A DNA stretch of 64,000 nucleotides from Ferrovibrio sp965278975 (lineage in GTDB: Bacteria > Pseudomonadota > Alphaproteobacteria > Ferrovibrionales > Ferrovibrionaceae): NCBI RefSeq assembly GCF_965278975.1, contig NZ_OZ257126.1:3410001-3474000 (forward strand), given 5' to 3'. The position numbers and the translations under genes are program-made. The number at the start of each line of letters is the position of its first letter. The stretch's first letter is position 1. A model generated the notes under the pieces. The model had not been told where the DNA came from. It did no database searches and was given only the letters and a program-made list of their open reading frames with translations. Of the stretch, positions 1 through 9,180 are shown piece by piece.

Positions 1-3000
1 GCAGTGGCAACAATACCCTGGCGGTAAACAGCGTTGAGAGCGTTACCGGCAATAGCGGCGATGATGTTGTCACCTATAACGGCACCGGCAGCATCGATCT
101 GGCGGCGGGCAGCGACAAGCTGATCCTCACTGGTGCTGCCAACGCCGTGACTGTCGCGAATACCGAGACCATCACCGGCGGCAGCGGCGACGATGCCGTG
201 ACCCTGGCGGCGGCGCAGACCAGCGGCAGCATTGATCTGGGCGCGGGCAATGACGGCCTGACGCTGGCCAATGGCAGCAACACGCTGACCGCCACCAATG
301 TCGAGAAGCTGACTGGCGGCTCGGGCGATGATTACATCACGCTCGGCAATGTTGTTTCTGGCGGCAGCTATGATCTGGCGGCTGGCAATGACACGCTGCA
401 GCTTGCCAATGGCGCCAACACTATCACCACCAGCAATATCGAGACCGTGCTGGGCGGCACCGGTGCCGATACCGTGATGTTCAACGGCTCGGGTAGCGTC
501 AGCCTTGGTTCCGGTAATGACAGCTTGACCTTCGGTGCCTCCGGCGGCTCGATCACGGCCAGCAATGTCGAGACCGTGACTGGCGGTGCCGGCAGCGACA
601 AGCTGTTCCTCGGCAGCGGCAACAACACGCTCACCGTGAACAATGTCGAGACCGTCACCGGTAACTCGGCCGATGATGTGCTGACCTATAACGGCACCGG
701 TTCGATCGACCTTGGCGCCGGCAACGACAAGCTGATCCTTTATGGCGCGGCCAATGCCGTGACCGTGGCGAATACCGAGACCATCACCGGCGGCAGCGGC
801 GACGATGCCGTGACGCTCGGCGCGGCGCAGACCAGCGGCAGCATCGATCTGGGCGCAGGCAACGACAGCCTGACGCTTGCCAATGGCAACAACACGCTGA
901 CGGCGGTGAATATCGAAAGCGTGCTGGGCGGCAGCGGCAACGATACGCTCACGCTCGGCGCCGGCATCACCGGCAACTACAATCTCGGCAGCGGCAGCGA
1001 CAAGCTGATCCTCTCGGGCGGCACCAACAATGTCACCGCCACCAATATCGAGAGCGTCCAGGGTGGCTCGGGCACCGATACGGTCACGCTCAATGGCGGC
1101 GGCAATGTCGACCTCGGCGCCGGCACTGATACCCTGGTGCTGGGCAGCAGCGGCGGCGCACTCACGGCAGTGAATGTCGAAAACATCATTGGCGGTTCCG
1201 GCGATGATGTGGTGACGCTGACCGTGGCGCAGAGCGGCAGCTTCGATCTTGGCGCCGGCAAGGACAAGCTGTTCCTCGCCAACGGCAGCAACAACATCAC
1301 CGCGGCGAATATCGAAACCGTGATCGGCAGCACCGGCGACGATACGCTGAGCTATGCCGGCACCGGCACCATCGATATGGGCTATGGCAGCGACAAGCTG
1401 ACCCTGACCAGCGCCTCGACGGTTTCCGTGTCCAACACCGAAACCGTGCTCGGCAGCAGCGGCAATGACAGCGTCACGCTCAGCGGCGTCACCTATTACG
1501 GCACCATCGACCTCGGCGCCGGCACCGACAAGCTGCAACTCGGCAATGACGGTAACCGCCTGACCATCAGCAATGTCGAGGATCTCGACGGCGGTTCGGG
1601 CGAGGATTACATCACCCTGTCCAGCGGTGCCACCGGCATCAGTGTTGATCTGGCTGCCGGCAACGACACCCTGGTGCTGGCCAATGCGGTCAACAGCCTC
1701 ACCACCACCAACGTAGAGAGCGTGCAGGGCGGCAGCAGCAACGACACGCTGACCTTCTTCGGCAACGGCACCGTGCATCTCGGTGCTGGTAACGACGTGC
1801 TGACCATCGGTTCGGTCGGCGCCACCATCACCGCCACCTGTGTCGAGACCATCTACGGCGGCAGCGGCAATGATGTGGTCACGCTGGGCCTGGAGCAGAG
1901 CGGTACCATCGATCTCGGCGCCGGCAATGACGCGCTGATCCTGTCGAACGGCAGCAACAATCTGACCATCACCAATGTCGAGACGGTGACCGGCAGTTCC
2001 GGCAATGATGTGGTGAACATCGCCGGCACCAGCAATGTCGATCTGAGCTGGGGTTCGGACAAGCTGGTCCTCACCGGTGCGAACAATGCTGTCACGGTGG
2101 CGAATGCCGAAACCATCCAGGGTGGCAGCGGTAACGATGCGGTCACGCTCAGCGCCGGCATCGCGAATGGCAATATCGATCTGGGTGCGGGCAGTGACAG
2201 CCTCAAGCTGGCTAATGCCGACAACTCGGCGCTGCTGAGCAATATCGAAAGCATCACCGGCGGCAGCGCCAACGATACCATCACGCTGGGTACCCTGGTC
2301 ACCAATGGCAGCATCGACCTTGGCGCTGGCAGTGACAAGCTGACCCTGGCCAATGGCGCGAATTCGCTCACCGTCACCAATGTGGAGCAGCTTGTCGGTG
2401 GCACGGGCAGTGACAGCGTCACCTTCGCCGGCTCCGGCAGCATCGACCTGGGTGCGGGCAGCGACAGCCTGAAGCTCGGCGATAGCGGCGCCACGGTCAC
2501 GGTCGCCAATGTCGAGACCATCACCGGTGGCTCCGGCGCCGATACCGTCACGCTCACGGCCGCTGCGGCTGGCCTGCAGCTTGATCTGGGTGCCGGCAGC
2601 GACAAGCTCCAGCTTGGTAATTTCAATAACACCGTGGCGGTGAGCAATGTCGAGCAGGTGCTTGGCGGCACCGGCAACGATGTGCTGACGCTTTCGGCCG
2701 GGGTCACCGGCGGCAGCTACGATCTTGGCGCCGGCAGCGACCGCATCGTGCTCAGCGGCAGCAGCACGATCACGGTCAGCAACACCGAAACCATTACTGG
2801 CTCCAGCGGCAATGATGTTGTCACGCTTGGCAGCGGCCTGACCAGCAGCGGCATCGACCTGGGTACGGGTAACGACAGGCTGATCCTGGCCAACGCCGAT
2901 AATGCGCTGACGATCTCCAATGTGCAGACCGTTACCGGCGGCACTGGCAATGACGCGATTACGCTGCTCACCGCCGTGGCGGCAGGCAGCTACGATCTGG

Positions 3001-4790
3001 GTGCCGGCAGCGACAAGCTGCAACTCGGCAATGGCACCAACACGGTGACGGTGAGCAATACCGAAACCGTGCTCGGCAACAGCGGCAATGATAGCGTCAC
3101 GCTCGGTACGGCTGTCACCAATGGCCATGTCGATCTCGGCAGTGGCAGCGACAAGCTGCAATTGGCCAATGGCGCCAACAGCGTGATGGTCTACAACACC
3201 GAGACCGTCCTTGGCGGCACCGGCGCTGACAGCGTCACCCTGGCGCAAGGTGTGGCTGGTGGCTTCATCGATCTTGGCACCGGCAACGACGCGCTGACCC
3301 TGTCGTCGTCCGGCACCAACACCATCACCGTGGTGAATGTCGAGACCATCACCGGCGGCAGCGCCAATGACAGCATCACGCTGAACGGTTCCGCCAACCT
3401 GAACCTGGCTGGCGGCAGCGATACCGTCACCTTCGGCGTCGCCGGCCTGGCCGCCACCCTGAACGGCGTCGAGACCGTGAAGGGCAGCACCGGCGCCGAT
3501 ACCGTGGTGTTCTCTGGTGCCGTTACCGGCGCCAACATCGACCTGCTTGGCGGCAGCGACAGTGTAACGCTCGCCAATGGCAGCAATACGCTGACGGCCA
3601 GCAATGTCGAAAGCATCACCGGCGGCACCGGTGCCGATCAGGTGACGCTTGGCGCCGCCATCGTCAATGGCAGCATCGACCTGGGTGCCGGCAGCGACAA
3701 GCTGGTGCTGGCCAATGCCAGCAATAGCCTGACCATTGCCAATGTCGAGAATATCGTCGGCGGCAGCGGCAACGACAGCGTGACATTGAAGCTGTTCGGC
3801 GGCAGCGACACCGTGGTCGTCGATCTCGGCAGCGGCACCGATACCCTGGTGGTGCAGGGCACCGGCAATCTTTCCGTCAGCAATGTGGAAACGCTGCGTG
3901 GCGGCGATACCGATGACGTGCTGGTGATGAAGAGCCGCATCAATGGCGGTACGGTCGATCTGGCCGGCGGCAACGACAAGCTGGTGCTCGATGGCAACAG
4001 CAACACCGTGACGGTGAACAACGTCGAGACCATTATCGGCTCCAGCGGCTCGGATAATGTCACGCTTGGCACTGTGATGACCAACGGCCTGGTGCAGCTT
4101 GGCTATGGCAGCGATACGCTGACGCTCGCCAATGGCAGCAACAAGGTTGAAGTCAGCGGTGTGCAGACCGTGTATGGCGGTTCCGGCGCTGACGTGATCA
4201 CATCGACTGGCTTTGCCGCCTCGATCACCATGTATGGCGGTGGCGGCAACGATACGCTGACCGGCTGGAAGTACGGCGACCGCCTCTATGGTGGTGACGG
4301 CAACGACACGCTGAATGGTGGTGAGGGCTTCGACCGCCTCTATGGCGAAGCCGGCAACGACATGATGATCGGCGGCACCGGTGGCGCCCGCATGGTCGGC
4401 GGTGCTGGCGTCAACACCGCCGTTGGCGGCTCCGGGGCTGACTACTTCACCTTCATTTCGGCTGGCAGTGCCGACCGCATGAACGTGACCGGCATGTCTG
4501 GCAACGACACGATCGAACTGGATACCAACCGCTCCAGCGACATGACCGGCAATGCCTTCACGTTGTCGCAGGATCTCAAGCTGAACGTGAATATTGTTTC
4601 GGTTTCTTCCGTCAGTGCGTTCAATACGGTCAATTTCGGCCAGGCTGGCTTTGTCTACCGTCAGGATACCGGCGGCCTTTATTACGATAGCGACGGCAAG
4701 TTCTCCTCGGGCTCGATCCTCATTGGCACCATTACCGGCACCAATGGCAGCCCCTGGCAGTTCGATATCAACGATATCAAGCAGGTCTGA
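1..4790 (+). CDS. RTX-like tandem-repeat secreted protein (5' end outside window)
   Basis: The reading frame is open from base 3 and has no start inside the window, so the gene is cut by the window edge; at least 1,595 codons are present. The product is about 32 imperfect repeats of roughly 43-50 residues. Each contains NVET-type segments, GGSGNDxVTL and a DLGAGNDxLxL block. The two Gly/Asp blocks resemble the Ca2+-binding RTX nonapeptide GGxGxDxLx. Near the C-terminus (about 4220-4440) there is a classical cluster with GGGGNDTLTG and GGDGNDTLNG. The last about 100 residues form a non-repetitive tail ending in a YYDSDGKFSSGS-type segment, as in type I secreted RTX proteins, where the uncleaved signal is C-terminal. 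Inferred role: extracellular or surface adhesin. No secretion genes lie in the window. Confidence is high for the family, low for the function. Confidence 0.85.
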   Translation, partial: SGNNTLAVNSVESVTGNSGDDVVTYNGTGSIDLAAGSDKLILTGAANAVTVANTETITGGSGDDAVTLAAAQTSGSIDLGAGNDGLTLANGSNTLTATNVEKLTGGSGDDYITLGNVVSGGSYDLAAGNDTLQLANGANTITTSNIETVLGGTGADTVMFNGSGSVSLGSGNDSLTFGASGGSITASNVETVTGGAGSDKLFLGSGNNTLTVNNVETVTGNSADDVLTYNGTGSIDLGAGNDKLILYGAANAVTVANTETITGGSGDDAVTLGAAQTSGSIDLGAGNDSLTLANGNNTLTAVNIESVLGGSGNDTLTLGAGITGNYNLGSGSDKLILSGGTNNVTATNIESVQGGSGTDTVTLNGGGNVDLGAGTDTLVLGSSGGALTAVNVENIIGGSGDDVVTLTVAQSGSFDLGAGKDKLFLANGSNNITAANIETVIGSTGDDTLSYAGTGTIDMGYGSDKLTLTSASTVSVSNTETVLGSSGNDSVTLSGVTYYGTIDLGAGTDKLQLGNDGNRLTISNVEDLDGGSGEDYITLSSGATGISVDLAAGNDTLVLANAVNSLTTTNVESVQGGSSNDTLTFFGNGTVHLGAGNDVLTIGSVGATITATCVETIYGGSGNDVVTLGLEQSGTIDLGAGNDALILSNGSNNLTITNVETVTGSSGNDVVNIAGTSNVDLSWGSDKLVLTGANNAVTVANAETIQGGSGNDAVTLSAGIANGNIDLGAGSDSLKLANADNSALLSNIESITGGSANDTITLGTLVTNGSIDLGAGSDKLTLANGANSLTVTNVEQLVGGTGSDSVTFAGSGSIDLGAGSDSLKLGDSGATVTVANVETITGGSGADTVTLTAAAAGLQLDLGAGSDKLQLGNFNNTVAVSNVEQVLGGTGNDVLTLSAGVTGGSYDLGAGSDRIVLSGSSTITVSNTETITGSSGNDVVTLGSGLTSSGIDLGTGNDRLILANADNALTISNVQTVTGGTGNDAITLLTAVAAGSYDLGAGSDKLQLGNGTNTVTVSNTETVLGNSGNDSVTLGTAVTNGHVDLGSGSDKLQLANGANSVMVYNTETVLGGTGADSVTLAQGVAGGFIDLGTGNDALTLSSSGTNTITVVNVETITGGSANDSITLNGSANLNLAGGSDTVTFGVAGLAATLNGVETVKGSTGADTVVFSGAVTGANIDLLGGSDSVTLANGSNTLTASNVESITGGTGADQVTLGAAIVNGSIDLGAGSDKLVLANASNSLTIANVENIVGGSGNDSVTLKLFGGSDTVVVDLGSGTDTLVVQGTGNLSVSNVETLRGGDTDDVLVMKSRINGGTVDLAGGNDKLVLDGNSNTVTVNNVETIIGSSGSDNVTLGTVMTNGLVQLGYGSDTLTLANGSNKVEVSGVQTVYGGSGADVITSTGFAASITMYGGGGNDTLTGWKYGDRLYGGDGNDTLNGGEGFDRLYGEAGNDMMIGGTGGARMVGGAGVNTAVGGSGADYFTFISAGSADRMNVTGMSGNDTIELDTNRSSDMTGNAFTLSQDLKLNVNIVSVSSVSAFNTVNFGQAGFVYRQDTGGLYYDSDGKFSSGSILIGTITGTNGSPWQFDINDIKQV
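150..4220 (+). repeat. About 32 tandem degenerate coding repeats of about 130-150 bp
   Basis: The coding sequence repeats motifs such as GGCAGCATCGATCTGGG and AATGTCGAGACC at regular intervals. By counting the N(V/I/T)E(T/S) segment in translation I find about 32 copies. Copies differ in length and at many third positions, so the array is old and not a recent homogenised expansion. Most of the long open frames on the opposite strand here are artefacts of the repeat composition. Confidence 0.8.
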
Positions 4791-4804
4791 TTCTGCGGCA
4801 AAAC

Positions 4805-4821
4805 CCCCTGGAAAAGGGGGC
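4805..4821 (+). terminator. Possible weak terminator hairpin
   Basis: CCCCCT and AGGGGG form a 6-bp stem with a GGAAA loop, 15 bases after the stop of the repeat protein. No U-tract follows, so termination would be weak or factor-assisted. Confidence 0.35.
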
Positions 4822-4869
4822 GGCGGGCTGCTTTACTAAGCCCCGGAATTCAGGGGAGTTGGCAGCGGA

Positions 4870-6093
4870 ATGGACTCCAATTCCAGGGCTTTCATGCAGA
4901 CGGTGACCGCGCATCACCGCTACCTGTCCGGGCAGGGTGGTGGCAAGCGCCTGATGGTGCGCAATCTCGAATTGTCGCGCCTGTCATTGACCAATCTCGA
5001 CCTGCGCGAAGCCATTCTTTCGGGCTGTAACTTCACCGGCTCGCTGCTGCGTGGCAGCCGCTTCGATGGCTGTGACCTGTTTTCCAGCGACTTCAACAAT
5101 GCTGACTTGCGCGGTTCCAGCTTCCGCAAGACCGACCTGCGCGCCGTGAATTTCATGGACGCGAGACTGACCGATGCCGATCTCTCCGAGGCCGACCTGC
5201 GGCCGGGCCAGCTTGTCACCTGGAAGAATGGCGCGCAGCAGACCAGCGAGCGCGAGACCAACCTGCTGAATGCCAATCTTGATGGCGCCAATTTGAGCCA
5301 GGCCGATCTCAGCCAGGCCAACCTGATGATGACCTCGGCCAAGGAAGCGAATTTCAGCGGCTCGAACCTGTTCGCCGCTAATCTGGCGGGCGCTGATCTT
5401 TCTGGCGCCAATCTTGCCGGGGCACGGCTGCGTGAGGCAGTGCTGGTGGGGGCAAATCTGGCGCGCGCGCGGCTCACCGGGGCCGATCTCTCCGGCGCCA
5501 ATCTGCGCAATGTCGATCTTTCGGCGACCGATCTTTCCGGTGCCAACCTGACCAACGCGGCGATGCGCAATTCGGATGCGCCGGTGCCGTCCTGGCTGCG
5601 GATCAAGCTGGATCTGCATTCGCTGTGGATCAACACCAATGGCGCTAAGGGCCAGCGCTTCGATATCAGCGGCAAGACGCTGGCCGGCCTCGATCTTGGC
5701 GGTTTCGATCTGCGGGCGGCTTTGTTCCGCGCCGCCGACCTGCACAATATCGTGCTGACCGACTGCGACCTGACCATGGCGGATTTCACCGATTGCGATC
5801 TGGTGGAGGCAACGCTGGATGGTTCCAATATGGCTGGGGCCACTTTGCAGCGTGCCAAACTGCTGCGCGCCAAGCTGCGCGGCGCCCGCTTCGGAGCGCT
5901 GCAATTGCTGGACGGGCAGGGGCGGCCCACCGGGCGAAGCTGGAATGCCAATCTCAGCGAGGCCAATTTTACGGGGGCAGACCTGCGCGGCTGTCAGTTC
6001 CGTGGCTCGAAGATGGATGGCACCATCCTGGCCGGCGCCAATCTGGCCGGCAGCGACCTGGCGACGCCGAAAGACCCACCTTCTGTCGAGTAG
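4870..6093 (+). CDS. Pentapeptide-repeat protein
   Basis: 407 residues, nearly all built of A(D/N)Lxx pentapeptide repeats (for example ADLSGANLAGARL, about residues 175-235). These fold as a right-handed quadrilateral beta-helix. Two repeat blocks (about residues 35-230 and 260-400) are separated by a short linker near residues 235-255 containing PSWLRIKLDLHSLW. There is no signal peptide or membrane segment, so it is probably cytoplasmic. Some family members mimic DNA and protect gyrase, but most have no known role and nothing here points to one. The ATG follows a GGGGAG motif about 12 bases upstream. It sits 79 bases after the repeat protein, with its own possible promoter or weak read-through. 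Confidence 0.85.
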   Translation: MDSNSRAFMQTVTAHHRYLSGQGGGKRLMVRNLELSRLSLTNLDLREAILSGCNFTGSLLRGSRFDGCDLFSSDFNNADLRGSSFRKTDLRAVNFMDARLTDADLSEADLRPGQLVTWKNGAQQTSERETNLLNANLDGANLSQADLSQANLMMTSAKEANFSGSNLFAANLAGADLSGANLAGARLREAVLVGANLARARLTGADLSGANLRNVDLSATDLSGANLTNAAMRNSDAPVPSWLRIKLDLHSLWINTNGAKGQRFDISGKTLAGLDLGGFDLRAALFRAADLHNIVLTDCDLTMADFTDCDLVEATLDGSNMAGATLQRAKLLRAKLRGARFGALQLLDGQGRPTGRSWNANLSEANFTGADLRGCQFRGSKMDGTILAGANLAGSDLATPKDPPSVE

Positions 6094-6240
6094 GTTGTAG
6101 CGGATACACGACTTTTTGACGAGCCCGCCTCGACGGAAGGTTGTTCCCCCACGGCACGCCCGGGCATAGAATTGTCATCGGGAATAAACGGCAGAGTCGG
6201 TCTCATGGAAGACCGGCCGCCAGTCGCAGGGGAGGCGCAC

Positions 6241-8145
6241 ATGACCCAGGCTTTGGCCCGTATCGGGCTTGGCGGCAAGATCTATTTCATCGTTTTGTTG
6301 GCTGGTCTGCTTGGCGCGACCATGACCTATATGGGCGTGGATGCGCTCCGCACCTACAATGCCAAGCTGGCGCAGATCGAACGCGAAAGCCGGCAGGCGG
6401 TTATTGCCGAACAGGTCAACGGCCTGATCAATGCCGTAGTGATGGAATCACGCGGTGTCTACATGTCGGCCACCAACCAGGAAGCCGACCGCTATGGCAA
6501 GCTGCTGGTTGATGGATTGAAGAAGATCGATGCGGCGATGCAGGAATGGCGTGCATTGCTGCCGGCGCAGCTTGATGCCGATCGCAACGCGGCTTTCACC
6601 AGCGTGAAGCAGTTCATCGAATTTCGTACCGAGCTGGCGCGGCTTGGTTCACAGGAAACCCCGGCCAAGGCACGCGAATTCGGCGACAATGAAGCCAACC
6701 GCAGCAACCGCCAGGCATTGAACCGCGCTGTGCAACTTCTGGCAAAGGATAATGCGGAAAATATTGGTGAATTGCGGCGCGAGGTGGATAATTATTACGC
6801 CCACCATATTGCGCGGCTGAGTTCAGTTGGCATCGGTGGCCTGGCAGTGATGCTGCTGGTGTCGTTCCTGATCGCGCGCAGCGGCATCGTCAAGCCGCTG
6901 AATGGCCTGTCTGACTCCATGGCGAAACTGGCACGCGACGAGGATTCGCTGGTGCCTGGTGTCGAGCGCGGTGATGAGATCGGCGTGATGGCGCGCAATG
7001 TCGAAGTGTTCAAGCGCAATGCCGAGGAGAAGAAGCGGCTGGAAGCTGAGAATGCCGAGCAGGCACGCAGCAGTAAGGCACGGCGCAAGGAACGTGAAGC
7101 ACAGGAGGCCGCCGCGGCGCGTGAAATCGCCGATCTCTGTCAGCGTATTGCCGATGGCGACCTGTCGATCCGGCTGGATGAGAGCGGCAAGGAAGGCTTC
7201 CAGCTTGCCCTGACGCAGCAGCTCAATGGCCTGTCCGGCACGTTGCGCGACATGACGGGTGAACTCGCCCATGTGCTCGGCGGCATGGCGCAAGGCGATC
7301 TCGGCCGCTCCATCGCGACCGAATACCGGGGTGTGTTCGGCGAGTTGAAACGCAGCGTCAATGCCACGGCCGCCAAGCTGCGCGAAGTGGCCGGGCGCCT
7401 GAGTGGCACGGCTCAGGCGGTGCAGAGTGCCAGCGCGGAAATTTCCGCCGGCAGCCAGGATCTCGCCAGCCGCACCGAGGCACAGGCCGCCAGCATTGAA
7501 CAGACTGCGGCCTCGATGCAGGAAATCACCACCACGGTGAAGCTCAATGCCGAAAATGCCGCAGCCGCCAGCCAACTCGGTCAGGCGGCGCGCGAGACCG
7601 CTGCCAAGGGCGGCAATGTGGTGCAAGACGCGGTCACGGCGATGAGCGGCATCGAGGAAAGCGCGCGGCGCATTTCCGATATCGTGGCGCTGATCGACGA
7701 GATTGCGTTCCAGACCAACCTGCTGGCGCTGAATGCTTCCGTGGAAGCGGCGCGGGCAGGCGAAGCCGGCAAGGGTTTTGCCGTGGTGGCGCAGGAAGTG
7801 CGCGCCCTGGCGCAGCGTTCCGCCAATGCCTCGAAGGATATCAAGGCGCTGATCGCCACCTCGAACAGCCAGGTGCGCCAGGGTGTCTCGCTGGTCAACC
7901 AGGCCGGCGGCACGCTGGTTGATATCGTCGCTTCGATCAAGAAGGTGTCGGATATCGTCGCCGAAATTGCCGCCGCCAGCCGCGAGCAGGCCACCGGTCT
8001 TGAGCAGGTGAATACAGCGGTGGGCCATATGGATGAGATGACCCAGCGTAATGCGGCCCTGGTGGAACAGACCACGGCGGCGGCGCAGTCACTGAGCAAT
8101 CAGGCACAGGATCTTGCCGGCGTGGTCGGATTCTTCCGCGTCTGA
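6241..8145 (+). CDS. Methyl-accepting chemotaxis protein
   Basis: 634 residues. An N-terminal membrane segment (about 13-33), a periplasmic helical domain of about 160 residues, and a second membrane segment (about 193-213) are followed by HAMP repeats (from about 215, with a second HAMP-like stretch about 300-400) and the cytoplasmic signalling domain. The kinase-contact hairpin tip is intact (EIAFQTNLLALNASVEAARA, about 487-506). There is no C-terminal CheR-tethering pentapeptide; the protein ends GVVGFFRV. The chosen ATG has a strong GGGGAGG just upstream; an earlier in-frame start would add 23 residues without signal character. It presumably relays periplasmic or membrane stimuli to CheA/CheW encoded elsewhere, and it lies next to the flagellar cluster. 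Confidence 0.93.
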   Translation: MTQALARIGLGGKIYFIVLLAGLLGATMTYMGVDALRTYNAKLAQIERESRQAVIAEQVNGLINAVVMESRGVYMSATNQEADRYGKLLVDGLKKIDAAMQEWRALLPAQLDADRNAAFTSVKQFIEFRTELARLGSQETPAKAREFGDNEANRSNRQALNRAVQLLAKDNAENIGELRREVDNYYAHHIARLSSVGIGGLAVMLLVSFLIARSGIVKPLNGLSDSMAKLARDEDSLVPGVERGDEIGVMARNVEVFKRNAEEKKRLEAENAEQARSSKARRKEREAQEAAAAREIADLCQRIADGDLSIRLDESGKEGFQLALTQQLNGLSGTLRDMTGELAHVLGGMAQGDLGRSIATEYRGVFGELKRSVNATAAKLREVAGRLSGTAQAVQSASAEISAGSQDLASRTEAQAASIEQTAASMQEITTTVKLNAENAAAASQLGQAARETAAKGGNVVQDAVTAMSGIEESARRISDIVALIDEIAFQTNLLALNASVEAARAGEAGKGFAVVAQEVRALAQRSANASKDIKALIATSNSQVRQGVSLVNQAGGTLVDIVASIKKVSDIVAEIAAASREQATGLEQVNTAVGHMDEMTQRNAALVEQTTAAAQSLSNQAQDLAGVVGFFRV

Positions 8146-8161
8146 TACCAATGAAAAAAAG

Positions 8162-8185
8162 AGCCCCGCCATTGCTGGCGGGGCT
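8162..8185. terminator. Bidirectional rho-independent terminator
   Basis: A perfect 10-bp stem, AGCCCCGCCA with TGGCGGGGCT, has a TTGC loop. A run of seven A lies on its left, which is a U-tract for the minus strand, and TTT lies on its right. It separates the chemoreceptor gene from the convergent flgI-flgJ-flgN-like operon. Confidence 0.9.
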
Positions 8186-8252
8186 TTAGGTGAGAGAGAG
8201 GTACTAACGCGAAAGCGTTATTCCCCCAGGAAACCGCTTGCGCGGATCTTGA

Positions 8253-8822
8253 TCAGCACTTGGTATCACTGAACAGCGAAACCGGGCGCTGGGCGCCGTA
8301 ATTGGCGGAAAGCGAAGTGGAGCGGCCATTGCGGGAATAGCCGTTGCCGAGCTGCTCCATCTTGGTAGCGCCCCGGATGACGGCATTGAGGAAACGCTGA
8401 TGGCCATCGCGGGCGCCGCGCACGGCGATCTCGTTGTCGCGGGCGACATCGCGCAGTTCATCCAGCAGATCAGCCAGCACCATGCGCTCCTCGCGCGGTG
8501 CTTCCTTCAGCGTATCCAGATGCTCCATCATCACCTTCTGCTTTTCCTTGAACAGGCTGGCGATGATGCGCTTGCGTTCGCCGAGTGGGCCAAGGGCGGC
8601 ATAGTCGTGGCGTTCGATGGCGGCGATTTCCTCAAGCATCAGTCCCTTGAGTTGGCCACCGAGATCGTAGAGTTCCTTGGGCGTCGGTGGCACGGCGCCA
8701 GCACCGGTATTGTCGCGCGGCCGGCCCGGTTCGGGTGGCTGGTTGCCGGCGGGACGCTGCAGGCGCCGCGCCAGGGCGGGCGGCAAGCCTTGCCGCTGCT
8801 GCTGCTGGAATTGCGGTTGCAT
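8253..8822 (-). CDS. FlgN-like flagellar protein
   Basis: 189 residues from ATG at 8822. The start overlaps the stop of flgJ (TGATG), so the genes are translationally coupled; a GTG one codon earlier is an alternative. The N-terminal about 50 residues are Gln/Pro-rich and likely disordered. The central part (about 50-130) is charged and helical, with KELYDLGGQLKGLMLEE and LGERKRIIASLFKEKQKVM. This size and coiled-coil character fit FlgN-type export chaperones for hook-associated proteins, which often follow flgJ in alphaproteobacteria. Assignment rests on context and helical pattern, not on a decisive motif. Confidence 0.55.
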   Translation of the reverse strand: MQPQFQQQQRQGLPPALARRLQRPAGNQPPEPGRPRDNTGAGAVPPTPKELYDLGGQLKGLMLEEIAAIERHDYAALGPLGERKRIIASLFKEKQKVMMEHLDTLKEAPREERMVLADLLDELRDVARDNEIAVRGARDGHQRFLNAVIRGATKMEQLGNGYSRNGRSTSLSANYGAQRPVSLFSDTKC

Positions 8823-9172
8823 CACTTTGCCTCCTGAAGCTGAAGCATCTGGCGATAAACCATGTCGGCGATGCCGACGCCGCGGCTCTGCGCCATCGAC
8901 TTGCCGTATTCCTGATTGAGGAAGCTGCGCCAGGTGCCTTCCGCCTGGCCGCCGCCGAAGGGACCATCGGTCTTGATACCGGTGGACATGAATTCGAACA
9001 TCTGGCCGAGGAAGTAGGATTCGAAGTCCTGCGCGGTCTTGCGCATGGTGGCTTCGCTCTGCGGGCCGGCAGCCATGAATTTGCCGCCGGCATCGTTGCT
9101 CGCGCGCTGGGCACGGGCCTGCTCGACCGCGTAGTTGTTGACGATGGGGGAGGCGACCTGGGCGTTGATCAT
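8822..9172 (-). CDS. flgJ: Rod-binding protein FlgJ, short form
   Basis: 116 residues containing only the rod-binding domain (FESYFLGQMFEFMSTGIKTD and GIADMVYRQML). It lacks the C-terminal muramidase domain of enterobacterial FlgJ, as is usual in alphaproteobacteria, so a separate lytic enzyme must open the peptidoglycan for the rod. ATG at 9172 is chosen (MINAQ...). A GTG at 9184 overlapping the flgI stop (GTGA) is possible and would add four residues. It is the middle gene of flgI-flgJ-flgN-like. Confidence 0.88.
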   Translation of the reverse strand: MINAQVASPIVNNYAVEQARAQRASNDAGGKFMAAGPQSEATMRKTAQDFESYFLGQMFEFMSTGIKTDGPFGGGQAEGTWRSFLNQEYGKSMAQSRGVGIADMVYRQMLQLQEAK

Positions 9173-9180
9173 GGCGGGCC

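Noticed and set aside
1853..2707. Long minus-strand frame inside the RTX-like gene
   Set aside because: Its Ser/Leu/Pro repetitiveness mirrors the repeats of the plus-strand gene; it is a composition artefact.
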